A DNA stretch of 5,283 nt, from NCBI GenBank assembly GCA_946478915.1, contig CAMLER010000399.1, positions 1 to 5,283 on the forward strand, given 5' to 3'. The position numbers and the translations under genes are program-made. The first letter of the stretch is position 1, and each line of letters starts with the position of its first letter. Shown one piece after another: positions 1-5,283 of the stretch. A model generated the notes under the pieces. It had not been told where the DNA came from. It ran no database searches and was given only the letters and a program-made list of their open reading frames with translations. This stretch comes from an uncultured Chryseolinea sp. Its GTDB lineage: Bacteria > Bacteroidota > Bacteroidia > Cytophagales > Cyclobacteriaceae.

Positions 1-1
1 G

Positions 2-484
2 CTGGACAAGGAAGATATTGGACTGAAAAAGGAGATGCTCGATGTCCACCAAATCGTTCAGGATTCGATAAGGAATTATGCGATGGCATTGGAAGAACGA
101 AAGGGTACGTTGAAAAGCGAACTCACTGCAACGCGCACTCAGGTAGAAGGTGATAAATTTCACCTCACCAGCGTGATCAATAATCTTATTGACAATGCAA
201 TTAAATACTGTCGTGAAATTCCGGCTATAACGATCCGAACGTCAGATAGTAAAGATGGATGTGTCATAGAGGTCCGCGACAACGGTATTGGTATTGGTCC
301 GGAACACCAACGACGTATCTTCCAGAAGTTTTACCGGGTGCCAACGGGCAATGTACACGATGTGAAGGGCTTTGGGCTTGGCTTGAGTTACGCAAAAACC
401 ATTGTTGAAGCTCATGGCGGTGAAATATCGGTACAAAGCGAAATGGGAATGGGATGTTCATTTCAAATTTATATTCCAGGCTAA
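2..484 (+). CDS. Sensor histidine kinase, C-terminal ATPase fragment (5' end outside window)
   Basis: This is the catalytic end of a membrane-type sensor kinase that would phosphorylate the response regulator encoded next to it. The frame is open to the left edge, so the ATG at 35 is an internal methionine and not the start. The sensor, membrane segments and phosphoacceptor histidine (DHp) domain lie outside the window. Of the 160 visible residues, the first 25 or so look like the linker after DHp. The HATPase_c domain then shows every ATP-binding box: the N box NNLIDNAIKY (residues 60-69), the G1 box DNGIGI (93-98), the F box FQKFY (107-111) and the G2 box GFGLGL (123-128). The ATP lid therefore looks intact. 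The gene ends in TAA, 16 bases before the regulator, so the two are almost certainly one operon. By its partner it may be an RprX-type kinase, but the diagnostic N-terminal part cannot be seen. Confidence 0.95.
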   Translation: MDKEDIGLKKEMLDVHQIVQDSIRNYAMALEERKGTLKSELTATRTQVEGDKFHLTSVINNLIDNAIKYCREIPAITIRTSDSKDGCVIEVRDNGIGIGPEHQRRIFQKFYRVPTGNVHDVKGFGLGLSYAKTIVEAHGGEISVQSEMGMGCSFQIYIPG

Positions 485-500
485 AATCGGAAACTAAAAT

Positions 501-1190
501 ATGGTCCCTGAGAAAAAACGTATTCTATTGGTGGAGGACGATCCAAGTCTTGGATTCGTTACAAAGGACGTTTTAGCTTTAAAAGGCTATGATGTAAAAC
601 TCTGCACGGATGGCGCGGAAGCAGAAGAGACTTTTTATAAGGGTGACTATGATCTTTGTATTCTGGATATCATGTTGCCAAAAATGGATGGCTTCTCACT
701 GGCCAAAAGCATTAGAAAAAAAAATTCCTCTGTACCAATTATCTTTTTGTCGGCTAAAGCAATGGAGGAAGATAAGCTGCAAGGTTTCGCCACGGGTGGT
801 GATGATTACATCACTAAGCCGTTCAGTTTAGATGAATTGCTATGTCGCATTGAAGTCTTTTTAAGACGAAGTAATACCATTCATCAAAGCCATGAAACTA
901 TAGTCTTTTTGGGAAAATACACATTTGATTTCTCAAACCTCACGTTACGAAATAACGCTACAGAAAAAACGCTCACTCAGAAAGAAGCGGAAGTCTTGAA
1001 ACTGCTTTACCACAATCGCGAGCGTGTCCTTAAACGCGAAGAAATCTTAAAGCATGTTTGGGGAGATGACGATTACTTTATGGGAAGGAGTATGGATGTG
1101 TTTATTTCCAAACTCAGAAAATACTTAAAGGAAGATCCCTCCGTACAGATTGTTAATTATCATGGAGTGGGGTTCAAGCTGGAAAGCTGA
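501..1190 (+). CDS. rprY: OmpR/PhoB-family response regulator, RprY-like
   Basis: This cytoplasmic transcription factor is activated by phosphorylation, most likely by the kinase just upstream. It has 229 residues, the normal length for the family. The receiver domain (about 6-122) has the acidic pair D13/D14, phosphoacceptor D56 in LDIMLP, S84 in LSAK, switch residue Y103 and K106 in the KPF motif. All active-site positions are present. The winged-helix DNA-binding domain (about 132-228) includes LTQKEAEVLKLL (158-169), a recognition-helix region around SMDVFISKLRKYL (197-209) and the wing ending HGVGFKL. The block from DDDYF through RSMDV to KLRKYLKED strongly recalls Bacteroidota RprY, hence the symbol; the identity rests on recall. 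The start at 501 leaves the whole receiver intact. The leader before it is A-rich with no Shine-Dalgarno sequence, as is usual in Bacteroidota. Target genes cannot be read from the window. Confidence 0.95.
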   Translation: MVPEKKRILLVEDDPSLGFVTKDVLALKGYDVKLCTDGAEAEETFYKGDYDLCILDIMLPKMDGFSLAKSIRKKNSSVPIIFLSAKAMEEDKLQGFATGGDDYITKPFSLDELLCRIEVFLRRSNTIHQSHETIVFLGKYTFDFSNLTLRNNATEKTLTQKEAEVLKLLYHNRERVLKREEILKHVWGDDDYFMGRSMDVFISKLRKYLKEDPSVQIVNYHGVGFKLES

Positions 1191-1247
1191 CCAGTACAAT
1201 TTTACCTCCAAGACGCGGAGGGCGCAAGGTGAGTTGGCTGATTAAAA

Positions 1248-1342
1248 ATTACCACCAATGCATGACTCATCAAAATCGACGAAGCTTTAGTACTCTTTTG
1301 CAAAGCACCAACTCTTGATGACCTGGAGCCTTGGTGGTTAAT
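1248..1342. repeat. Nested inverted repeats in the intergenic stretch
   Basis: The outer arm ATTACCACCAA (1248-1258) is the reverse complement of TTGGTGGTTAAT (1331-1342) apart from one extra T. Inside it, TCATCAA (1267-1273) pairs exactly with TTGATGA (1315-1321). A transcript of either strand could fold into a long imperfect stem with a 41-base loop. A further exact 8-base pair, CGACGAAG (1277-1284) with CTTCGTCG (1347-1354), crosses this stem, so the two could compete or form a pseudoknot-like fold. The arms are short and chance pairing in 262 bases is not excluded. Confidence 0.45.
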
Positions 1343-1422
1343 ACTTCTTCGTCGTAAATCCGTTGATCTCTTTTTCGAAGCCAAAATCTGCCACCCAGTC
1401 ACAGCGACACCAAGGTAAGTTG

Positions 1423-1441
1423 AACTTTCGCAAGCAAAGTT
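1423..1441 (+). terminator. Weak hairpin, possible terminator at the convergent junction
   Basis: AACTTT (1423-1428) and AAAGTT (1436-1441) form an exact 6-base stem around a 7-base loop. On the plus strand it is followed by a T-rich but interrupted run up to about 1460. The stem has only one G-C pair, and it lies 233 bases past the regulator stop and 12 bases from the permease stop. It could stop plus-strand transcripts before they run antisense into the permease, or assist permease 3'-end formation. The low GC content makes it a poor intrinsic terminator. Confidence 0.3.
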
Positions 1442-1452
1442 TTCCTTAATAT

Positions 1453-2904
1453 TTATTTTTCCTTCCTCAGCAGACTATGATTTTTGCTGTAAGCAAAATA
1501 TATCACAATCCCGATTGCCATCCATATCAGTAATCGTATCCAGGTGTCAAGTGGCAGGAAAGCCATCATTCCTAGACAAATGATCATACCCAAAATAGGC
1601 ACCAGCGGCACGAGAGGCGTTTTAAATCCACGAGGTGCATTCGGCATCTTTACCCTCATGACCCAAATACCTGCGCAAACAAGTACGAAGGCAAATAATG
1701 TTCCGATACTCACCATTTCACCGACTACCCGAGCGGGAACAAACCCCGCGAACAGGCTTACAAACACCATGAATAACAAATTGGATTTATAAGGCGTCTT
1801 GAATTTCTTGTGCACTGCAGAAAAAAACGACGGTAGTAGTCCATCGTTGGACATCGAATAAAATACACGCGATTGTCCCATGAGCATCACCAAAATCACC
1901 GAAGTATAGCCCGCTAGTATAGCCAGGATGATCGCCTGTTGCAGAAACACAAACGGTGTGTGACTAATAGCAACGGCAACGGGAGCGATACCATCCTGTC
2001 CTGCAAATTCCTTGTAGTTAGCGAGACCCGTCATCACGTGAGCAAACAACACATAAAGGATGGTACAGATCACCAGAGACCCTAAAATTCCGTACGGCAT
2101 ATCACGCTTTGGATTTTTCGATTCCTGCGCAGCGGTCGATACTGCGTCAAACCCGATGTAGGCAAAGAACACGATACCGGCCGCACGGATAATCCCGCTG
2201 AAGCCAAACTCACCGAATACTCCTGTGTTAGCTGGAACGTATGGTACATAATTTTCTGGATTTATGTACTTCCATCCTAAAAAAATGAAGATCAAAACAA
2301 CGGACACTTTCAATATAACGATCAACCCATTGACAAAAGCAGATTCCTGAATACCCTTAATTAGAATGAGAGAGACAACAATGACGATGAAAACTGCAGG
2401 AAGATTGATCATTCCGCTTACAACACTTCCATCAGCGAGGGTTGCTGTCTCATACGGAGACATCGCTAGGTAGTGCGGGATGTGAATGTCATAATATTCA
2501 AAAAATTTGACGAGGTAACGCGACCAGCTAATCGATACGGTTGCGGCGCCCAGCGCATACTCCAGCGTTAGATCCCATCCTATAATCCAGGCTATAAATT
2601 CCCCCAACGTTGCATAGGAATACGTGTATGCGCTTCCTGCGATCGGAATCATCGACGCAAATTCAGCATAGCAAAGTCCGGCAAACGCACATCCAATGGC
2701 TGCAATCACAAATGAGATAGTTATACCTGGACCGGCATTCGCGGCGGCGGCCATACCAGTAATCGAAAACAAACCTGCTCCGATGATTGCACCAATACCC
2801 AGGGCGACCAGGTTAGTAGCACTTAGAGATCGATGAAGACTCTTCTCAGAGTCGGCAGCCTGTGCCAGCAATTGGTCAAGTGGCTTTTTAGTGAATAGGC
2901 CCAT
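1453..2904 (-). CDS. APC-superfamily amino acid permease (CAT/YfnA-like)
   Basis: This inner-membrane permease probably imports amino acids by proton coupling, as characterised bacterial relatives of the cationic amino acid transporter (CAT) branch do. At 483 residues it has the usual family length and about 12 hydrophobic segments. The broken first helix has the glycine-rich substrate motif GIGAIIGAGLF (36-46). The second and third helices carry AGLCYAEFASMIPIAGSAY (75-93) and GWDLTLEYALGAA (109-121). The helix-6 region has the CAT-type run FFAYIGFDAVSTAAQESKNP (246-265). The substrate cannot be told from sequence; despite the branch name, bacterial members often take neutral or several amino acids. 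The start follows the AGCS symporter stop by 16 bases, and the leader is A-rich (TAAAAAACTTTAC) without a Shine-Dalgarno sequence. The N-terminal arm (MGLFTKKPLDQLL) resembles that of other family members, which supports this start. It should be translated from the same mRNA as the symporter. Confidence 0.93.
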   Translation of the reverse strand: MGLFTKKPLDQLLAQAADSEKSLHRSLSATNLVALGIGAIIGAGLFSITGMAAAANAGPGITISFVIAAIGCAFAGLCYAEFASMIPIAGSAYTYSYATLGEFIAWIIGWDLTLEYALGAATVSISWSRYLVKFFEYYDIHIPHYLAMSPYETATLADGSVVSGMINLPAVFIVIVVSLILIKGIQESAFVNGLIVILKVSVVLIFIFLGWKYINPENYVPYVPANTGVFGEFGFSGIIRAAGIVFFAYIGFDAVSTAAQESKNPKRDMPYGILGSLVICTILYVLFAHVMTGLANYKEFAGQDGIAPVAVAISHTPFVFLQQAIILAILAGYTSVILVMLMGQSRVFYSMSNDGLLPSFFSAVHKKFKTPYKSNLLFMVFVSLFAGFVPARVVGEMVSIGTLFAFVLVCAGIWVMRVKMPNAPRGFKTPLVPLVPILGMIICLGMMAFLPLDTWIRLLIWMAIGIVIYFAYSKNHSLLRKEK

Positions 2905-2920
2905 GTAAAGTTTTTTAAAT

Positions 2921-4615
2921 TTACTTTATACTATTTCGTTTGCTGATATTCTCATTCGGATGTTCTTTGCTGAAATCTATCCAATATTGTTTGAGAGTAT
3001 TCTTCATATCCTTGCGCAGCAAAAGAATACCAACAAGGTTGGGTACTGTCATCAACGCGATCGTAATTCCCGACAGTGTCCAGATAATTGTTGTATCTGT
3101 GAATGAGGCGAGGAAAAATCCAATCACATAAACTATATGGTAATAGATCACCCCCTTTGAACCAAAAAGGTAAGTCACTGCCCGATCTCCATAGTATGAC
3201 CAGGAAATGGCTGTGGAGAATGCAAAAAGCAATAGCCCTATCGTTACAATATATTTACCATACTCACCTAAGGGACTCCTCTTAAAGGCCTCGTTGGTAA
3301 GCGGCGCGCTGTGCAGCAGCGATTTTCCGCTAATCGTTATCTTGTTGTTTCCTCTTATAACTCTTCCATCAACAACTCTTAGTTGGCCGGTAAACTTACC
3401 ATTGGACTCACTTACCAGTACATCCTCGGCCACTGATCGCGCGTGCATTATTGTTACATCATTAGTGATTTCGCCGGCGCTAATATCCAACGTGCCGTTG
3501 AAGAGACCGATTGTCTCTTTTCCCATCACAAAACGCGACAACTTTTCCTTATCGGCGGGATTTGTCTCATCAAATCTGGTGTCCAGCACCATCAAATCCG
3601 CATCCTGAAAATCGTTCTGGAATTTGTCGGTCCACGCGCCTGAAGACAGTACAGCTAATCCCGTGAGAAGACAAATAATGATAGTATCAATGAAAGGCTC
3701 GAGGATAGCAACCATACCTTCAGAAACGGGTTCGTGAGCCTTGGCTGCTGCGTGCGCAATTGGTGCGGAGCCTTGGCCGGCTTCATTCGAAAACAATCCC
3801 CGGTTAACCCCCCGATTAAACGCAAATGCAACTGTTGCACCTAAAAAGCCTCCGGTCGCGGACGTCCCGGTGAACAGATCATCTGCAATCGACGCGATAG
3901 CAGGAATCAGATTATCAAAATTATTTCCGATGACCAGGAAGGCACCAATAAAATAGAACACCGCCATAAAGGGGACCAGCATCTCCGAGACCTGCGCAAT
4001 CCTTTTTATACCTCCGATAATGATGAATCCAAGGATGACCGCGAGTATACCACCCGTGATTATTTGATCCAAGCCGAACGATGAGTAGACAGCATTCGCT
4101 ATGCTGTTGATCTGCGGTAAGTTCCCCGTTCCAAACGATGACAAGACAGTAGCAATGGCAAAAAGCACAGCAAGCCAGCGGAGGTTGAGCGCATTTTTCA
4201 TATAATACATCGGTCCTCCAGCTACATGACCCTTTGCATCCATTTCTCGATATTTGTGAGAAAGAGTAACCTCTACAAATTTTGTGGTCATACCCAGGAA
4301 TGCAGTAACAAGCATCCAGAAAAGAGCAGCCGGTCCGCCTAGATGAATTGCCAGGGACACCCCTGCAATATTGCCCGTTCCAACGGTGCCCGATAATGCT
4401 GTAGCAAGGGCCTGGAAATGTGACGCATCGCCAACATCAGTCTTCTTATCATACTTTCCTCTCACAACCCGAATGGCGTGTCGGAAAAATCGTATCTGTG
4501 GAAATCTTAAGTAGAAAGTGAAAAATATTCCGGTTCCGAGCAGAAAATACACGAACCAATTTGCGCTTCCAATGTAACTGTCGATAGTGCCGAGGATTTC
4601 ATTTAGTCGCTGCAT
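2921..4615 (-). CDS. AGCS-family sodium:alanine/glycine symporter with large loop insertion
   Basis: This inner-membrane transporter couples sodium entry to uptake of alanine, glycine or a similar small amino acid. Family signatures are clear: ALSGTVGTGNIAGVSLAI (73-90) in the first core helix, the LGGPAALFWM...GMTTKFVEV signature (92-116), GGPMYYM (133-139), FNRGVNRGLFSNEAGQGSAP (266-285) in the substrate-binding helix, and FAFSTAISWSYYGDRA (464-479). About 11 membrane segments are predicted. Typical members have roughly 450-490 residues and this one has 564. The excess is mostly one hydrophilic block, residues about 329-437, between the helix ending SSGAW and the conserved LTNEAF. The block starts acidic and then becomes beta-like (NGTLDISAGEITNDVTI and following). 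The frame is unbroken and both flanks are conserved, so it is an insertion and not a frameshift. The short C-terminal tail is hydrophilic. It is probably the first gene of a two-permease transcription unit. The leader is AT-rich with no clear Shine-Dalgarno sequence. Confidence 0.95.
   Translation of the reverse strand: MQRLNEILGTIDSYIGSANWFVYFLLGTGIFFTFYLRFPQIRFFRHAIRVVRGKYDKKTDVGDASHFQALATALSGTVGTGNIAGVSLAIHLGGPAALFWMLVTAFLGMTTKFVEVTLSHKYREMDAKGHVAGGPMYYMKNALNLRWLAVLFAIATVLSSFGTGNLPQINSIANAVYSSFGLDQIITGGILAVILGFIIIGGIKRIAQVSEMLVPFMAVFYFIGAFLVIGNNFDNLIPAIASIADDLFTGTSATGGFLGATVAFAFNRGVNRGLFSNEAGQGSAPIAHAAAKAHEPVSEGMVAILEPFIDTIIICLLTGLAVLSSGAWTDKFQNDFQDADLMVLDTRFDETNPADKEKLSRFVMGKETIGLFNGTLDISAGEITNDVTIMHARSVAEDVLVSESNGKFTGQLRVVDGRVIRGNNKITISGKSLLHSAPLTNEAFKRSPLGEYGKYIVTIGLLLFAFSTAISWSYYGDRAVTYLFGSKGVIYYHIVYVIGFFLASFTDTTIIWTLSGITIALMTVPNLVGILLLRKDMKNTLKQYWIDFSKEHPNENISKRNSIK
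3305..3631 (-). other. Inserted hydrophilic domain within the AGCS symporter
   Basis: These bases encode residues 329-437 of the symporter. The first third is acidic (QNDFQDAD, RFDETNPADKEK). The rest reads like short beta strands separated by turns (GTLDIS, DVTIMHA, GQLRVVDGRVI, NKITIS). There is no hydrophobic segment long enough to cross the membrane. By the LeuT fold used by this family, the block falls between core helices 7 and 8, which puts it outside the cytoplasmic membrane next to the extracellular gate. I do not recognise the domain. The boundaries are estimated from the conserved sequence on each side. Confidence 0.6.
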
Positions 4616-4727
4616 TTAGTATAGCCTTCAGTTTAGGCAGGTAATAATAGCGAATTGAACCAAAAAGCCTTTTATAAGTCGAAATATTCTTGACAGATTA
4701 TTTCAGACGGGCCATTTAAAGAGATTA
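4616..4727 (-). other. Spacer between lspA and the symporter, presumed leader/promoter region
   Basis: These 112 AT-rich bases separate the lspA stop from the symporter start. They would hold the promoter of the two-permease unit if it has its own. I could not find a convincing Bacteroidota-type promoter (TTTG and TAnnTTTG boxes) reading toward the symporter. AGATTATT occurs at 4695-4702 and again at 4722-4729, too short to interpret. A short GCCT/AGGC pair (4624-4627 with 4635-4638) lies just before the start and could form a 4-base stem in the mRNA leader; it is weak. Confidence 0.35.
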
Positions 4728-4739
4728 TTACAACTCTTT
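4718..4739 (-). terminator. Weak hairpin overlapping the lspA stop codon
   Basis: AAAGAG (4718-4723) and CTCTTT (4734-4739) are exact reverse complements around a 10-base loop that contains the lspA stop codon. On the minus strand the hairpin is followed by AAAT and not by a T run, and the stem has only two G-C pairs. It may mark the lspA 3' end, but it would terminate poorly. Read-through into the symporter is therefore possible. Confidence 0.22.
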
Positions 4740-5283
4740 GGTATTGGTGGTTTCGTTTTGAGTCGGGATTGGCGCAACGTCATCGACTGTGTCCTCATCA
4801 TGAAGCTTTTCCGTAAAAAACTTTCTTTGGAAAATCAGGATGATAACAACCCCGATAAATATTGAAGAGTCAGCGATATTGAAGACGGGACTAAAAAAAA
4901 GAAAATATTCTCCGCCGAAAAATGGCATCCAGGATGGCCACGTGTGATCAAACAATGGGAAAAACAACATATCTATCACTTGGCCATGAAACCAGGGGGT
5001 CGGTGAATTAGGAGGATGGTTATTAAGAAGTACACCATAAAAAGTACTATCAATAACGTTTCCAACTGCACCACCCAGTATCAATGCCATGCACACGAGG
5101 AAGCCATAGTGCGCGTTCTTCTTTGCCATTTTTACAAGGTAATAAGCAATACCCACCATTGCTGCAATACGAAATACTGTCAGGGCAAGCTTTCCAAATT
5201 CATTGTTCCACCGGATGCCAAATGCCATACCTGGATTGAGAAGATAATGAAGCTTAAATCCATACTGCTCATTTCCAAGAACG
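4728..5283 (-). CDS. lspA: Lipoprotein signal peptidase (signal peptidase II), 5' end outside window
   Basis: This inner-membrane aspartyl protease cuts the signal peptide from prolipoproteins after lipid attachment to the +1 cysteine. The reading frame is open to the right edge (last whole codon ends at 5282). The ATG at 5228 is not the start: the codons before it give GFKLHYLLNPG, which completes the conserved N-P-G-M-A-F-G motif. Of 184 visible residues (the first helix is missing), the two catalytic aspartates are D78 in GGAVGNVIDS and D138 in FNIADSSI. The usual arginine after the first aspartate is serine, a variant I recall from Bacteroidota. The two aspartates are 60 residues apart against 27 in the E. 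coli enzyme. The extra residues lie around VIDMLFFP (102-109), on the periplasmic side. An acidic, hydrophilic tail of about 27 residues ends the protein. In Bacteroidota lspA often follows ileS and a dksA/traR gene, which would lie past the right edge. Confidence 0.95.
   Translation of the reverse strand, partial: VLGNEQYGFKLHYLLNPGMAFGIRWNNEFGKLALTVFRIAAMVGIAYYLVKMAKKNAHYGFLVCMALILGGAVGNVIDSTFYGVLLNNHPPNSPTPWFHGQVIDMLFFPLFDHTWPSWMPFFGGEYFLFFSPVFNIADSSIFIGVVIILIFQRKFFTEKLHDEDTVDDVAPIPTQNETTNTKEL

Larger units (their letters stand above)
1191..1452. other. Gene-free convergent intergenic stretch, possible decayed dispersed repeat
   Basis: This 262-base stretch lies between the convergent 3' ends of the response regulator and the APC permease. 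It has no credible coding sequence: the longest frame inside it (66 codons, minus strand) gives a low-complexity, Ser/Arg-rich peptide with no recognisable motif. Seen directly are several short inverted repeats (1248-1258 with 1331-1342; 1267-1273 with 1315-1321; 1277-1284 with 1347-1354). There is also an imperfect direct repeat, with 1225-1237 and 1411-1423 matching at 11 of 13 bases. A small hairpin, CCTCC (1205-1209) with GGAGG (1217-1221), flanks AAGACGC. The CCAAGACGCGGAGG wording resembles dispersed intergenic repeats I recall from many bacterial genomes. That resemblance is an impression, not a database match. Confidence 0.5.

Noticed and set aside
35..37. ATG as start of the histidine kinase fragment
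   Set aside because: The frame continues open to the left edge and encodes linker sequence expected after a DHp domain. A protein starting here would lack the phosphoacceptor histidine.
1202..1402. Open frame of 66 codons on the minus strand inside the intergenic stretch
   Set aside because: The peptide is Ser/Arg-rich without any recognisable motif or hydrophobic pattern, it lies in repeat-like DNA, and it has no supporting start context.
3207..3608. Open frame of 133 codons on the plus strand
   Set aside because: It lies wholly inside and antisense to the AGCS symporter, whose frame has clear family motifs. The translation has no domain of its own, so it is a codon-bias shadow.
3305..3631. 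Possible frameshift or sequencing error explaining the unusual block in the AGCS symporter
   Set aside because: The frame is open throughout, the family sequence resumes in the same frame after the block, and the block has a normal protein-like composition. An in-frame insertion fits better.
4690..4718. TTGACA (4690-4695) with CATTTA 17 bases later on the plus strand, resembling a sigma-70 promoter
   Set aside because: It points antisense into lspA, with no gene to serve. Bacteroidota primary sigma factors use a different consensus, and AT-rich DNA yields such matches by chance.
5226..5228. ATG as start of lspA
   Set aside because: The codons upstream in the same frame encode the conserved residues before MAFG, including the N-P-G of a signal peptidase II motif. 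The true start is therefore beyond the window.

Overview
The window looks like ordinary chromosomal DNA from a member of the Bacteroidota, probably a Cytophagia-type environmental bacterium. Three things point there. The response regulator closely resembles the RprY group. The lipoprotein signal peptidase has the long form with GNxxDS in place of GNxxDR, as I recall it from Bacteroidota. None of the starts visible in the window (the regulator and the two permeases) has a clear Shine-Dalgarno sequence; they have A/T-rich leaders instead. This placement is from recall, not from a search.

Layout: positions 2-484 (+) hold the C-terminal ATPase part of a sensor histidine kinase whose start lies left of the window. 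Its partner OmpR-family response regulator follows at 501-1190 (+). A gene-free stretch at 1191-1452 separates this pair from a convergent minus-strand block. It holds interleaved inverted repeats, a possible direct repeat and a weak hairpin, and looks like a decayed dispersed repeat plus a termination region. The minus-strand block, read right to left, is lspA (5283-4728, 5' end cut by the window edge), a 112-base spacer, an AGCS-family sodium:alanine/glycine symporter (4615-2921), and 16 bases later an APC/CAT-family amino acid permease (2904-1453).

How the genes work together: the kinase and regulator should form one phosphorelay. The two permeases are spaced as one transcription unit and would together import small neutral amino acids and possibly a broader set. 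lspA is a housekeeping gene that cleaves prolipoprotein signal peptides; it may be co-transcribed with the permeases or simply adjacent. Nothing in the sequence shows that the two-component system controls the permeases.

I see no mobile element genes, CRISPR array, tRNA or rRNA, and no convincing undescribed system. The most notable item is an insertion of about 109 residues in the AGCS symporter, at a position predicted to form the periplasmic gating loop. The second is the structured gene-free stretch at 1191-1452.
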